DNA from: Hydractinia symbiolongicarpus | Lineage: Eukaryota; Cnidaria; Hydrozoa; Anthoathecata; Hydractiniidae | Direction: 5' to 3' | Length of the DNA: 64,000 nucleotides | NCBI RefSeq assembly: GCF_029227915.1 | Contig: NC_079876.1 | Coordinates: 35,135,828-35,199,827, forward strand | In this document: positions 39,481 through 47,059 of the stretch, piece after piece | Numbering within the stretch: position 1 is the stretch's first letter | Layout of the letters: the number at the start of each line of letters is the position of its first letter | Made by a program: the position numbers and the translations under genes | Notes under the pieces: model-generated | The model's database searches: none | Seen by the model: the letters and a program-made list of their open reading frames with translations, nothing else | Told to the model about the DNA's origin: nothing

Positions 39481-39579
39481 CGTAAATACCGTTAGAAAAG
39501 CAAAATTCTATTTCAGGTGATATATATTTCTTAGTCCGAAATCTCTGATGTTCTTAATAATAATGTTCTTATAACAAAT

Positions 39580-40077
39580 ACACAATGAAAACGGAGCTCT
39601 CTAGGACACTTTCGACTTATCGCCGTTTTTCACTTAAAACCCTAATTTCAAGGGTCTGAGACAGCACTGTTACCTCGCTATATTGATCCTCTAGCGCACT
39701 CACCGTTTTCCACCCAAACCCCAATTTCAAGAGCCTGAGACAGCACTGTTTCCTCGCTATATTGATCCTCTGCGCAAAGGGGTCAATACCGCGGGCAATT
39801 ACCGCTGTGCTGCAGCACTCTCGTACGAACGCAATGTTGTCACCCTGGTTGGGGTCACAACATAAAATAAATGTCCAGCGTCCCAGAAAATTTTTTTTAC
39901 AACATATAATAAAGCAATGAGTTTCTTTAGAAATGCAATTAGTAAATTATATAGCGCTGTCTCAGCGCCAGTGGCAGCAACACGTGATGCACTCGCAGAG
40001 AGATTGCAGAGTGTGCGTGAAACTGTTTCTTTATTATACCACAAGGCTAAGGAGAGGCTTGGTTACGGTCAAGCCCT
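39580..40077. repeat. Left terminal inverted repeat
   Basis: It is the reverse complement of 53599-54092 with few differences (for example a longer T-run near 39892). The outermost bases ACACAATG are shared by both ends. Inside it, about 39621-39700 is directly repeated at about 39701-39780 (shared GAGACAGCACTGTT, CCTCGCTATATTGATCCTCT). The inner part contains the first ~54 codons of the gene that begins at 39917. In protein-primed replication the termini are the origins. Confidence 0.95.
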
Positions 40078-40417
40078 GAGGAAGACTGTCGAAGACGCTG
40101 TTGTGGAAGAAGAACAAGTGGAAGAAGTGGATCACAGTGCTGTTGAAACGGAAGGTGGATTTGATGGTAATTATCGACATTTCCGAAGTGAGGGAACACC
40201 AGAAAGTCAAGTGGTGAGTATTGAACAGTACCTGGATCAACAGAAACAACACGTGGAGAAAGTCATCACAGACTTGCAAAACACTAGGCAGAATTGGAAG
40301 TTTCAACTGAATCTCGTGGTGGAGTTTGTGCACAGGGAAAATCTTTCTGCAAGTTCACAAAACCAATATGGAGTGAAGCTGTCACACTCATGGAAGGAAG
40401 CGACATCGAAGAATTGA
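39917..40417 (+). CDS. TIR-encoded N-terminal module, probably the broken front of PolB
   Basis: The protein is 166 residues. The first ~54 (starting MSFFRNAISKLYSAVSAP) are encoded inside the TIR and are identical, or nearly so, to the start of the minus-strand gene at the other end. They form an amphipathic, Ala/Arg-rich helical stretch ending in KERLGYG. The rest is acidic and Gln/Glu-rich. The frame ends within the PolB reading frame (overlap about 40288-40417, one base behind). Related cnidarian Polinton proteins, as recalled, carry such an N-terminal extension fused to PolB, so a single-base deletion (or a -1 shift) here is the likely explanation. The ATG at 39917 follows AATAAAGC. Function unknown; a terminal-protein role is a speculation. 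Confidence 0.7.
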   Translation: MSFFRNAISKLYSAVSAPVAATRDALAERLQSVRETVSLLYHKAKERLGYGQALRKTVEDAVVEEEQVEEVDHSAVETEGGFDGNYRHFRSEGTPESQVVSIEQYLDQQKQHVEKVITDLQNTRQNWKFQLNLVVEFVHRENLSASSQNQYGVKLSHSWKEATSKN

Positions 40418-43400
40418 TCGAAGAGATGTATAAAAACCTGCTAAAACGCTTTGAAATGACATCGGAGAAACTCAAAAAAAGCGACTACATCTTCAACCGA
40501 ATCACAGAAATGACGTATCACTGCCACATGATTGACCTCATGAGAGGTAGATCATGGTTCAAGACACCCGAATGGCTGCAAAAAAAGCACTGCATCATCA
40601 ATCCCAAAAATGAAGACGAACAGTGCTTCAAATGGGCCGTCATTGCAGCCCTCCATTTTGATAGCATTGGAGCACATCCTGAGCGCATCTCGAAGCTCAA
40701 ACCATTTGTTGAACAGTACAATTGGAGTGGCATCGAGTTCCCAACTCCCAACACACACTGGAAAAAGTTTGAAAGGCAAAACCCCAACGTGGCGCTGAAT
40801 GTCTACTTTTCTGAAGAAGATTTTCAGGTCAGACAGGCATATGTTTCGAAACATAACACGACACGTAAAAAGGTGGCAGATGTGCTAATCATTCAAGAAG
40901 GAGGGAAAAAGCACTACGTTGCCATTAAAAGATACTCTGCGCTCATGCGCGGTTTATCATCTAGACATCGAGGTGATCATTACTGTCGAAACTGCATGCA
41001 CGGATTCCGCAGTCAAGAGACACGAGACAATCACATGAAAGTGTGCATGGACCATGATTTTTGCGAGATTGTCATGCCTGAAGAAGGAACAGTCCTCAAA
41101 CACGAAGATGGGCAAAAGTTGCTCAGAATGCCATTTGTCATCTATGCAGACACAGAATGTATCTTGGAACCTGTTCAAGGTTGTGATGGAGACCCTGAAA
41201 AATCACACACCAGAGACGTCAGCAAGCATGTGGCTTCAGGATATGCCTTCATGACCAAATTTGCACATGGAGAAGTTGAAGAATCATCCGACTGCTATCG
41301 TGGAAAAGACTGCATGGAAAGGTTTTGCAAGGGACTTAGAGATCAAGTCAATAGAGCTATCAGGCATCCACAGAAGAAGATTATCCCGTTGACCCACGAA
41401 GAGAAAGAAGCCCACAAGTCTGCAAAAAGATGCTTCATTTGCGAAAGAGTGTTCAAGAAGAACAACGAAGACATTACAATGCGCAAAGTTCGAGATCACT
41501 GTCACTACACTGGTCAGTATCGAGGAGCTGCACACAGTTCGTGCAACCTAAAATATCGCATCCCCAACGAGATTCCGGTGGTCATGCACAATCGCTCACG
41601 GTATGACGATCACATCATCATCAAGCAACTGGCCAGGGAATTCAAAAGCCACGAGTTTAAATGTCTGGGTGAAAACAGCGAAAAATACATTAGCTTCTCC
41701 ATCAAGCAATCCGTCACATTTCAAGGAAAAGACGGCGAGCCGCTGAAGCAGATGAAGAAGAACAAAAAAACCAACCAAATGAAAGAAGTGGAAATCAACA
41801 CGACCTGCAAAATCAAGTTCATCAATAGCTGCAGGTTCATGCAAAGCTCACTGTCAAGCCTTGTGGATAATTTAGCTGGAACCAACAGTGAAAGTGTCAG
41901 CTGCAACGACTGCAAATCAAACATGGAACTCATCGAGATTGACTCAGAGTACAAGGCGCAATTCAAGTGCCAAACCTGTTACTGCTCTTACAAGACGGTG
42001 GAACTGAATGAACGTTCCATGAAGAAGAAATTTTCCAACACATTGAAGCATGCAAAGGGCAATGACGAGCACTTTAAACTTTTGCTGCGCAAGGGTGTTT
42101 ACCCCTACGAATACATGGATGCGTGGGAGCGTTTTGAAGAGACAGCACTTCCTCCAAAAGCACAATTTTACAGCAGCTTGAACCTTGAAAACATCACCGA
42201 AAACGACTACAAGCATGCTCAAAAGGTGTGGAAGGCTTTCAACATCAAAAACCTTGGGGAGTACCACGATCTCTACGTGATGAGCGACACGCTTCTTTTA
42301 GCAGACGTTTTTGAAAATTTTCGAGACACTTGTCAAAACATCTACGAGCTTGATCCAGCGTATTTTTACACTGCTCCAGGCCTCGCATGGCAAGCAGCTC
42401 TAAAAGTGACGGGTCAGGTGCTCGAGCTTCTGTCAGACATCGACATGCTACTGATGGTTGAAAAGGGGCTCAGAGGTGGTATTTGCCAAGCAATCAAGCG
42501 CCATGCTAAGGCGAACAATCCGTACATGGGGGAATTGTTTGATGTCAACCTGTTGATCTCGTATCTGCTGTACATCGATGCCAACAAACTGTACGGAGGT
42601 GCCATGTCACAAAAGCTGCCAACACACGGCTTTAAGTGGCGTGAAGACCTCGAAAATTTTACTCAAGCTTTTATAGAAAATTATAAAACTGGAGATGATG
42701 GCTATTTTCTTGAAGTGGATGTCCACTACCCGAAAAAGCTGCACAAACTCCACAACGACCTTCCATTCTTACCTGAAAAGATGCGTCTGAACAACGACTG
42801 TGAAAAGTTGACGTGCAATGTGTTTGACAAGGAAAAATACGTGCTGCACATTCGCAAATTGCAGCAGGCACTGCAGCATGGATTGGTTCTCACCAAGGTG
42901 CACCGAGTCATTGAGTTCAAGCAAAGTGCTTGGCTGAAGCCCTACATTGACTTGAACACAAAGCTGCGAAAGGATGGCAAAAATGACTTTGAGAAAGACT
43001 TTTTTAAGCTGATGAATAATAGCGTGTTTGGCAAGACCATGGAGAACGTTCGCAAGCACGGTGACATCAAACTGGTGACAACGGAATGGAGGCGCAAGAA
43101 GCTCGCATCAGTTCCAAATTATCACAGCACATCAAGATTTGACAAGAAATTTGTGGCAATGGAAATGAACAAAGTGAAGGTCGTCATGAACAAACCTGTC
43201 TACCTCGGCCTCTCCATCTTGGACTTTAGCAAACTCACGATGTATAAGTTTCACTATGACTACATCAAGCCGAAGTTTGGTGCAGGCGCAGAGCTTTGCT
43301 ACATGGACACAGATAGTTTCGTCTACCACATCAAAACAGACGATGTCTATAAAGATATCGCAGGTGACGTTGAATCAAGGTTTGACACATCGAATTACAG

Positions 43401-43842
43401 TCCCGAAGACAAACTTTCCTTGCCTATTGGCAAAAACAAGAAAAAATTGTGCTTAATGAAGGATGAACTTGGTGGCAAAATCATGATCGAATTTGTTGCA
43501 TTGAGGTCAAAAATGTATGCGTACAAGACACTCGAAGGATACGTGCAAAAGAAGGCAAAAGGTACAAAAAAGTGTGTCGTCAAGAAACAGATCACGTTCG
43601 CAGACTATTTGAACAGCCTGCAGACCTATCAAAATTTGTATCGCACGCAACTGAGATTTACCAGTCGAAAACACGAGATTTTCACTGAAAAGCTGAACAA
43701 AATTGCGCTAAGTGTTGATGATGACAAGCGACTTCAAGCTCAAGGTGGGTTCACCTTTGCACATGGAAGCAGTCCTGGATTGGTTTGCAAGCAAGAATTG
43801 CTCACCAGGGTGTGGCATCCCGACCATGTTAAACTGTTTTGA
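40294..43842 (+). CDS. polB: Protein-primed DNA polymerase B of the Polinton
   Basis: Family B DNA polymerase that would copy the element from a protein primer at its ends. Residues are counted from codon 40294. A QCFKW segment lies near 110, a Cys/His cluster near 231-251, Exo I D286-T-E288, an HNH-like DHCHYTGQYRG element near 401, an Exo II-like N433, an Exo III segment YHDLYVMSD near 657, palm motif A with D762 (DANKLYG), motif B NNSVFG near 909, and motif C DTD at 1005-1007. All key catalytic residues are present in one open frame of about 1180 codons. The frame has no ATG before 40390; the 40294 codon is TTG and a stop lies at 40285, so it probably continues the frame that begins at 39917 after a one-base shift. 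Confidence 0.95.
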   Translation: MEVSTESRGGVCAQGKSFCKFTKPIWSEAVTLMEGSDIEELIEEMYKNLLKRFEMTSEKLKKSDYIFNRITEMTYHCHMIDLMRGRSWFKTPEWLQKKHCIINPKNEDEQCFKWAVIAALHFDSIGAHPERISKLKPFVEQYNWSGIEFPTPNTHWKKFERQNPNVALNVYFSEEDFQVRQAYVSKHNTTRKKVADVLIIQEGGKKHYVAIKRYSALMRGLSSRHRGDHYCRNCMHGFRSQETRDNHMKVCMDHDFCEIVMPEEGTVLKHEDGQKLLRMPFVIYADTECILEPVQGCDGDPEKSHTRDVSKHVASGYAFMTKFAHGEVEESSDCYRGKDCMERFCKGLRDQVNRAIRHPQKKIIPLTHEEKEAHKSAKRCFICERVFKKNNEDITMRKVRDHCHYTGQYRGAAHSSCNLKYRIPNEIPVVMHNRSRYDDHIIIKQLAREFKSHEFKCLGENSEKYISFSIKQSVTFQGKDGEPLKQMKKNKKTNQMKEVEINTTCKIKFINSCRFMQSSLSSLVDNLAGTNSESVSCNDCKSNMELIEIDSEYKAQFKCQTCYCSYKTVELNERSMKKKFSNTLKHAKGNDEHFKLLLRKGVYPYEYMDAWERFEETALPPKAQFYSSLNLENITENDYKHAQKVWKAFNIKNLGEYHDLYVMSDTLLLADVFENFRDTCQNIYELDPAYFYTAPGLAWQAALKVTGQVLELLSDIDMLLMVEKGLRGGICQAIKRHAKANNPYMGELFDVNLLISYLLYIDANKLYGGAMSQKLPTHGFKWREDLENFTQAFIENYKTGDDGYFLEVDVHYPKKLHKLHNDLPFLPEKMRLNNDCEKLTCNVFDKEKYVLHIRKLQQALQHGLVLTKVHRVIEFKQSAWLKPYIDLNTKLRKDGKNDFEKDFFKLMNNSVFGKTMENVRKHGDIKLVTTEWRRKKLASVPNYHSTSRFDKKFVAMEMNKVKVVMNKPVYLGLSILDFSKLTMYKFHYDYIKPKFGAGAELCYMDTDSFVYHIKTDDVYKDIAGDVESRFDTSNYSPEDKLSLPIGKNKKKLCLMKDELGGKIMIEFVALRSKMYAYKTLEGYVQKKAKGTKKCVVKKQITFADYLNSLQTYQNLYRTQLRFTSRKHEIFTEKLNKIALSVDDDKRLQAQGGFTFAHGSSPGLVCKQELLTRVWHPDHVKLF

Positions 43843-44048
43843 GTCTCGCAGGATGCTTCAAAAATTTATTTGCATCTCACACGTCTCAGTGTTTTCAAAA
43901 TGTCAAAATTTTCTGTTTCAAACGTTGCATTCAGCATGGTCTTGATCACGAAAATGCATTAATAAAAATGATACTTGAACTCTTGTTGGTAATGTTGTAC
44001 GTAAGTTTTTTGTACGTCTGCTGCAAGTTTTCCTCTGTAATAAAAGTT

Positions 44049-44594
44049 ATGTCAGAACTGAATGAAATTTTAGACGTCTTAGACACACTGTCACCAGCAA
44101 TGAGAAAGCGGGGAAAAGTCAAGCAAAACTTGAGTCTCGTCAACTCTCAGGGAAAAAAGCAGTGGACGCCTGAGTTGCTGGATAAAGCGACAGAGAAACA
44201 ACTTGACAACCTGTTGAAGAAGCTCGAGACACAAGCGCAAGAATCAGCAGCAAAAAACTTGGTGTCGAAAATGTCAGGTGTTGACAATTTTCAGACCATG
44301 ATGAGCGATATAAACACAAACTTTCTGATTCAAAACTCGACTTCAGAGTTGATTGGTAATGTAACGGAGAAATTGTTCACCACAGGGAACTCTCCGATGG
44401 AAGTTGTAGGGTCATACATGTATGAAAAGTGCGGGCTGTGGCTCGCTCCCGTCTCTCTGTTTTGCACAGTTTTCAACCATCTGAACTGGAAAAAATTCAG
44501 CGAAATTGCCGAGGAGCGTCAAGCGCAAATCAAACTGCGAAAGGATTTTCCGGATGAAATAGAACCAAGTTTCGCAGAGCAGAAGCCGTCTTGA
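44049..44594 (+). CDS. Unknown Polinton protein, helical
   Basis: The open frame extends back to 43839, but only non-ATG codons occur before 43968. Two starts are plausible: 43968 (ATG after AATAAAA, adding a hydrophobic MILELLLVMLYVSFLYVCC segment that looks like a signal anchor) and 44049 (MSELNEILDVLDTL). The 181 residues from 44049 contain a Lys/Gln-rich helical middle and one hydrophobic segment near the end (GLWLAPVSLFCTVF). It follows PolB by about 200 bp and precedes the small membrane proteins by 23 bp, so it is probably part of the same plus-strand run. No family was recognised. Confidence 0.7.
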   Translation: MSELNEILDVLDTLSPAMRKRGKVKQNLSLVNSQGKKQWTPELLDKATEKQLDNLLKKLETQAQESAAKNLVSKMSGVDNFQTMMSDINTNFLIQNSTSELIGNVTEKLFTTGNSPMEVVGSYMYEKCGLWLAPVSLFCTVFNHLNWKKFSEIAEERQAQIKLRKDFPDEIEPSFAEQKPS

Positions 44595-44617
44595 TGTAAA
44601 AAACGACTTACAAATAA

Positions 44618-44977
44618 ATGAGTGAATCTAACCAAGTCATAACCAAGAAGAATGAGGGTCGTGTTGCTGCTGGCAAGAGACTTGCTGAATGGAACCGCAG
44701 GAACAAGGCCATGTTGAAGCAAGTACCTCCTCAGGTCGAGACAAGTAAGAATTCAAGTACCTCAGCAAGTACTTCGCAAGAGGGTCAGGAACCTGTCGCA
44801 GGTCCTCACAAGTTCAGTGCACATCTCTATGGCGCTGGAGGTATTGCCGTTCTTGCCGTTTGCGTGGCAGTTTATTATATAAAGCCTAGCGTCGCCGCAG
44901 GAGTACGCGTGTCAGCGGATCGCCTGGCGGCTCAGCAGCAAAAGCCTTCGAAAATTGACATTTTTCACATGCGATAA
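44618..44977 (+). CDS. Small single-pass membrane protein with DRLAAQQ motif
   Basis: 119 residues. The N-terminal half is basic, then Ser/Thr/Gln-rich. One hydrophobic helix (AGGIAVLAVCVAVYYI, about residues 75-90) is followed by a short tail containing DRLAAQQ at 101-107. The same heptapeptide or a near copy occurs twice in the 401-residue protein at 51422 and once in the 30-residue ORF at 52638. The start lies in CAAATAAATGAG and follows the previous gene by 23 bp. It is probably a virion-membrane or capsid-associated protein; that role is inference from its position between PolB and the packaging ATPase. Confidence 0.75.
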   Translation: MSESNQVITKKNEGRVAAGKRLAEWNRRNKAMLKQVPPQVETSKNSSTSASTSQEGQEPVAGPHKFSAHLYGAGGIAVLAVCVAVYYIKPSVAAGVRVSADRLAAQQQKPSKIDIFHMR

Positions 44978-44987
44978 ACCTTAATAA

Positions 44988-45227
44988 ATGAGCAAGTATG
45001 AGAAAGAAATAGTTGATTCCTTGTGGGAAGCTGGTAGACTAGTATCCTATACTATTCTCTTGGCGCTAGGCGCGAAAAAGGCTCTGGGAGTTTCTAGACC
45101 GTGGGCCAAGATGGACATGGAGGACGGCTTGAAGCTCGCTGGCTATATGACAGGAGCAATATTATTCGACGATTACGCGATAAAACAAGGGTGGTATAAG
45201 CGTTCCATGATGCCTCCGAAAGTCTAG
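44988..45227 (+). CDS. Small hydrophobic Polinton protein
   Basis: 79 residues with two moderately hydrophobic helices (LVSYTILLALGA near 19-30 and LKLAGYMTGAILF near 49-61), flanked by charged residues and ending in a basic tail. The start is preceded by CCTTAATAAATG, 10 bp after the previous stop, and the gene is followed 12 bp later by the ATPase, so co-expression is likely. No enzyme motif is present. A minor membrane component of the particle is a reasonable guess. Confidence 0.7.
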   Translation: MSKYEKEIVDSLWEAGRLVSYTILLALGAKKALGVSRPWAKMDMEDGLKLAGYMTGAILFDDYAIKQGWYKRSMMPPKV

Positions 45228-45239
45228 CCTTGAATAAAT

Positions 45240-45833
45240 ATGACTCTTATTAAAGACCCGCATACGACAATCTTCACCGGGCCTACAAGTTGCGGCAAGA
45301 CGCAGCGTGTCCTGGATTTACTTGAGAACGAGTACAGGCATCATTTCGACAACATTGTAATTCTCTGCCCTACAATTCGCTGGAACAAGACCTATCTCGA
45401 AAGTTCCTCGCTGTGGAAAGATGACTACGTGTCCTTGGTGGAGCCCAAGGAGCAGCTGTTCGAATGGATCAAAAAACTGTCGTCGTTGCTGGCGGGCGAA
45501 GAGACGCTGTTCATCATTGACGATATGATAGCCGACGAGAATCTCGACAAAAAACGTCAATCCCTGCTGGAGCTTGCCATCAGCGGTAGACATCGCAAAC
45601 ACAGTCTCTGGTTACTCACTCAAAGCTACACGGCCATTCCGAAGAACCTTCGAAGGCAAAAAAAACAGCTATTCATGTGGTACCCCTCGGAAAGGAGCGA
45701 CATGAAAATGGTAGACGAAGAGACCAATATGATCGAGGACTGGGAGACTATCAAGACTGAATTGAAAAAGTCCAAGCATGCATGCTTGTACGTAAGACTG
45801 GAGCATCCTAGAAGTTACAAGATTGTTGGTTAG
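45240..45833 (+). CDS. A32-like DNA packaging ATPase (FtsK/HerA superfamily)
   Basis: 197 residues. Walker A is GPTSCGKT at 14-21, Walker B is LFIIDD at 90-95, and the conserved SGRHRKHSLWLLTQSY segment follows at about 115-130 with the LTQ polar residue typical of the family. The length and motif spacing match the Polinton and virophage packaging ATPases, which pump the genome into the capsid. It starts at an ATG inside GAATAAATATGAC, 12 bp after the upstream gene. The frame is intact. Confidence 0.93.
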   Translation: MTLIKDPHTTIFTGPTSCGKTQRVLDLLENEYRHHFDNIVILCPTIRWNKTYLESSSLWKDDYVSLVEPKEQLFEWIKKLSSLLAGEETLFIIDDMIADENLDKKRQSLLELAISGRHRKHSLWLLTQSYTAIPKNLRRQKKQLFMWYPSERSDMKMVDEETNMIEDWETIKTELKKSKHACLYVRLEHPRSYKIVG

Positions 45834-45853
45834 ACTCTTAACATGTAAAAAAG

Positions 45854-46099
45854 ATGGATGATGAGAGAGAAAAGATGGATAATGAGAGCGTAATTAAAGC
45901 TGTGTATCAAGCTCTTTTGAGAGCCTATGACAGACTGATGATGCAAATAGATGCAGTGAATGATGACGATGACACCAAACTGATAAACACGACTCGGGAT
46001 ATTGATTGCCTGCGGCTCCGTTCTGACGGCAAGAGTTATGCAAAAAATATCCATGGCTTCCTCAGCTTGGTGTTGGTTATTGGACCTCGTAATTTGTGA
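45854..46099 (+). CDS. Small acidic unknown protein
   Basis: 81 residues starting MDDEREKMDNES, 20 bp after the ATPase stop. It has a helical first half (VIKAVYQALLRAYDRLMMQID), an acidic NDDDDT loop, then a Lys/Arg-containing C-terminus. No motif was recognised. It lies between the packaging ATPase and the Fic gene and ends 30 bp before the repeated AGCCTTGGCGTGTATAAGA motif at 46129. It could be a small regulator, but there is no evidence for a specific role. Confidence 0.5.
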   Translation: MDDEREKMDNESVIKAVYQALLRAYDRLMMQIDAVNDDDDTKLINTTRDIDCLRLRSDGKSYAKNIHGFLSLVLVIGPRNL

Positions 46100-46128
46100 T
46101 ATTTTGCGAATCACAAAATCCCTAGTTG

Positions 46129-46147
46129 AGCCTTGGCGTGTATAAGA
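46129..46147 (+). promoter_or_regulatory. Repeated 19-bp motif ahead of the Fic gene
   Basis: AGCCTTGGCGTGTATAAGA occurs here, 63 bp before the Fic ATG, and identically at 47021-47039, 3 bp before the BRO-N ATG. It contains a TATA-like GTATAAGA core. A shared promoter or early-gene signal is the simplest reading. The second copy also codes for the Fic C-terminus. Confidence 0.55.
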
Positions 46148-46210
46148 TTTGCTTGTCTTCCATTTTGAGATCACTAACCATTTCCTACTTGGAGCCAGAT
46201 ATTTAACAAA

Positions 46211-47059
46211 ATGGAAAAATTGAAAATGCAGTATTGGATGGTAGACGAAGATGAGTACCAGAATGTTTTGAGAAAGACTGCGACGCTAGCCAAACTCTCG
46301 CGAAAGCGAAAAAACCACGCATACGTAGAGGCGTTTTTAAAAGGGTGGGAAGTCCTGTTCGCGTACGGAACCTACGCATCCGAAGGAGATGTAGACCCCA
46401 ACGTTTCAGCATCTGAAGCCTGGAACCTGATGCAAGATCCTGAGGAAGCACAGGGCAAGACGAAAAGTTTCAAAAGGCAGATGATAAACTTTATGCGCGC
46501 TCTAAAATGGATGAAGTGCTGCGGGCGCCTCACGCCTGACAAAATCCAGACTGTCCATGAGATCATGATGCGCGGAGAAAAACACAAGAGCGGCAAACCC
46601 GTGCTGACGGGGAAATACAGGACGACTAAGGTATTCGCTGGTTTTCACGAATTTGCCCCTGTTTCTGCAATTCCAAGGTTAGTGACAGACGCCCTGGATC
46701 GATACTACTACTCTACAGAGACTGACGATCCGATATGGAACGCAGTGAGGTTGTTCATAGACTTGATTAATATCCATCCATTCGAAGATGGGAACGGGAG
46801 GCTATGTAGGCTCGTTATCTCACATGTACTTGTGGAGAGTGGAATGAGTCTCTTTCCAGTTTTACTTAGTTCGTTCCACAAACGCGGCAGGCGCCATTAC
46901 ATTCAGGCTGTTAAAAGGTTTGAAGAGAGACCGTCCTTACTTTACACGATGGTCTGCAAGTCTTTGGTGAAGGTATGGGATAATTTCGAGCAAAAATTGG
47001 CTCTACTAGATTCCTCGTTAAGCCTTGGCGTGTATAAGAAAGATGTCCTTGGTCAGTAA
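46211..47059 (+). CDS. Fic-domain protein (putative AMP-transferase)
   Basis: 282 residues. The Fic active-site loop HPFEDGNGR is complete at residues 189-197; in this family the His is the catalytic base and the DGNGR part binds the nucleotide. Upstream, TYASEG at 54-59 fits the (S/T)xxxE(G/N) inhibitory helix, placed N-terminally as in autoinhibited Fic enzymes. A VLTGKYRTTKVFAGFHEF segment matches the flap and substrate-site region. The protein would transfer AMP (or another NMP) to a host or element target, probably under autoinhibition. It starts at ATG 46211 after TTAACAAA, and its last 17 bp overlap the BRO-N gene. The frame is intact while several core genes are broken. Confidence 0.92.
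   Translation: MEKLKMQYWMVDEDEYQNVLRKTATLAKLSRKRKNHAYVEAFLKGWEVLFAYGTYASEGDVDPNVSASEAWNLMQDPEEAQGKTKSFKRQMINFMRALKWMKCCGRLTPDKIQTVHEIMMRGEKHKSGKPVLTGKYRTTKVFAGFHEFAPVSAIPRLVTDALDRYYYSTETDDPIWNAVRLFIDLINIHPFEDGNGRLCRLVISHVLVESGMSLFPVLLSSFHKRGRRHYIQAVKRFEERPSLLYTMVCKSLVKVWDNFEQKLALLDSSLSLGVYKKDVLGQ
47021..47039 (+). promoter_or_regulatory. Second copy of the 19-bp motif, ahead of the BRO-N gene
   Basis: Identical to 46129-46147. It ends 3 bp before the ATG at 47043 and lies within the last codons of the Fic gene, so the nucleotide conservation is unlikely to be due to protein coding alone (the first copy is intergenic). Confidence 0.55.

Larger units (their letters stand above)
32538..39488. 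mobile_element. Decayed DDE transposon with HECT-domain gene (IS3EU/Ginger-like, tentative)
   Basis: The left end (from about 32538) and the reverse complement of the right end (to about 39488) align: an AAGCC block, then GAG..GGC, AAACC.AAAAA.CTTT, and TAAGA.ACC. Between them lie a plus-strand HECT gene (33.05-34.98 kb) and a minus-strand DDE transposase (38.31-39.16 kb). The element is about 6.95 kb. No clear target-site duplication was found (ACCAAT against ACCGTT at best). Classification to IS3EU or Ginger is from general resemblance of the transposase and is uncertain. Confidence 0.65.

Noticed and set aside
40330-40400. Programmed -1 frameshift site in the PolB overlap
   Set aside because: No X XXY YYZ heptamer in the correct phase was found, so a simple indel is preferred.
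43839-43967. Upstream extension of the 44049 gene
   Set aside because: No ATG occurs before 43968, the sequence just follows the PolB stop and the translation is Cys/Phe-rich and implausible.
47025-47042. TTG start for the BRO-N gene
   Set aside because: Non-ATG start; the ATG at 47043 lies 3 bp after a repeated motif and fits the BRO-N domain start.
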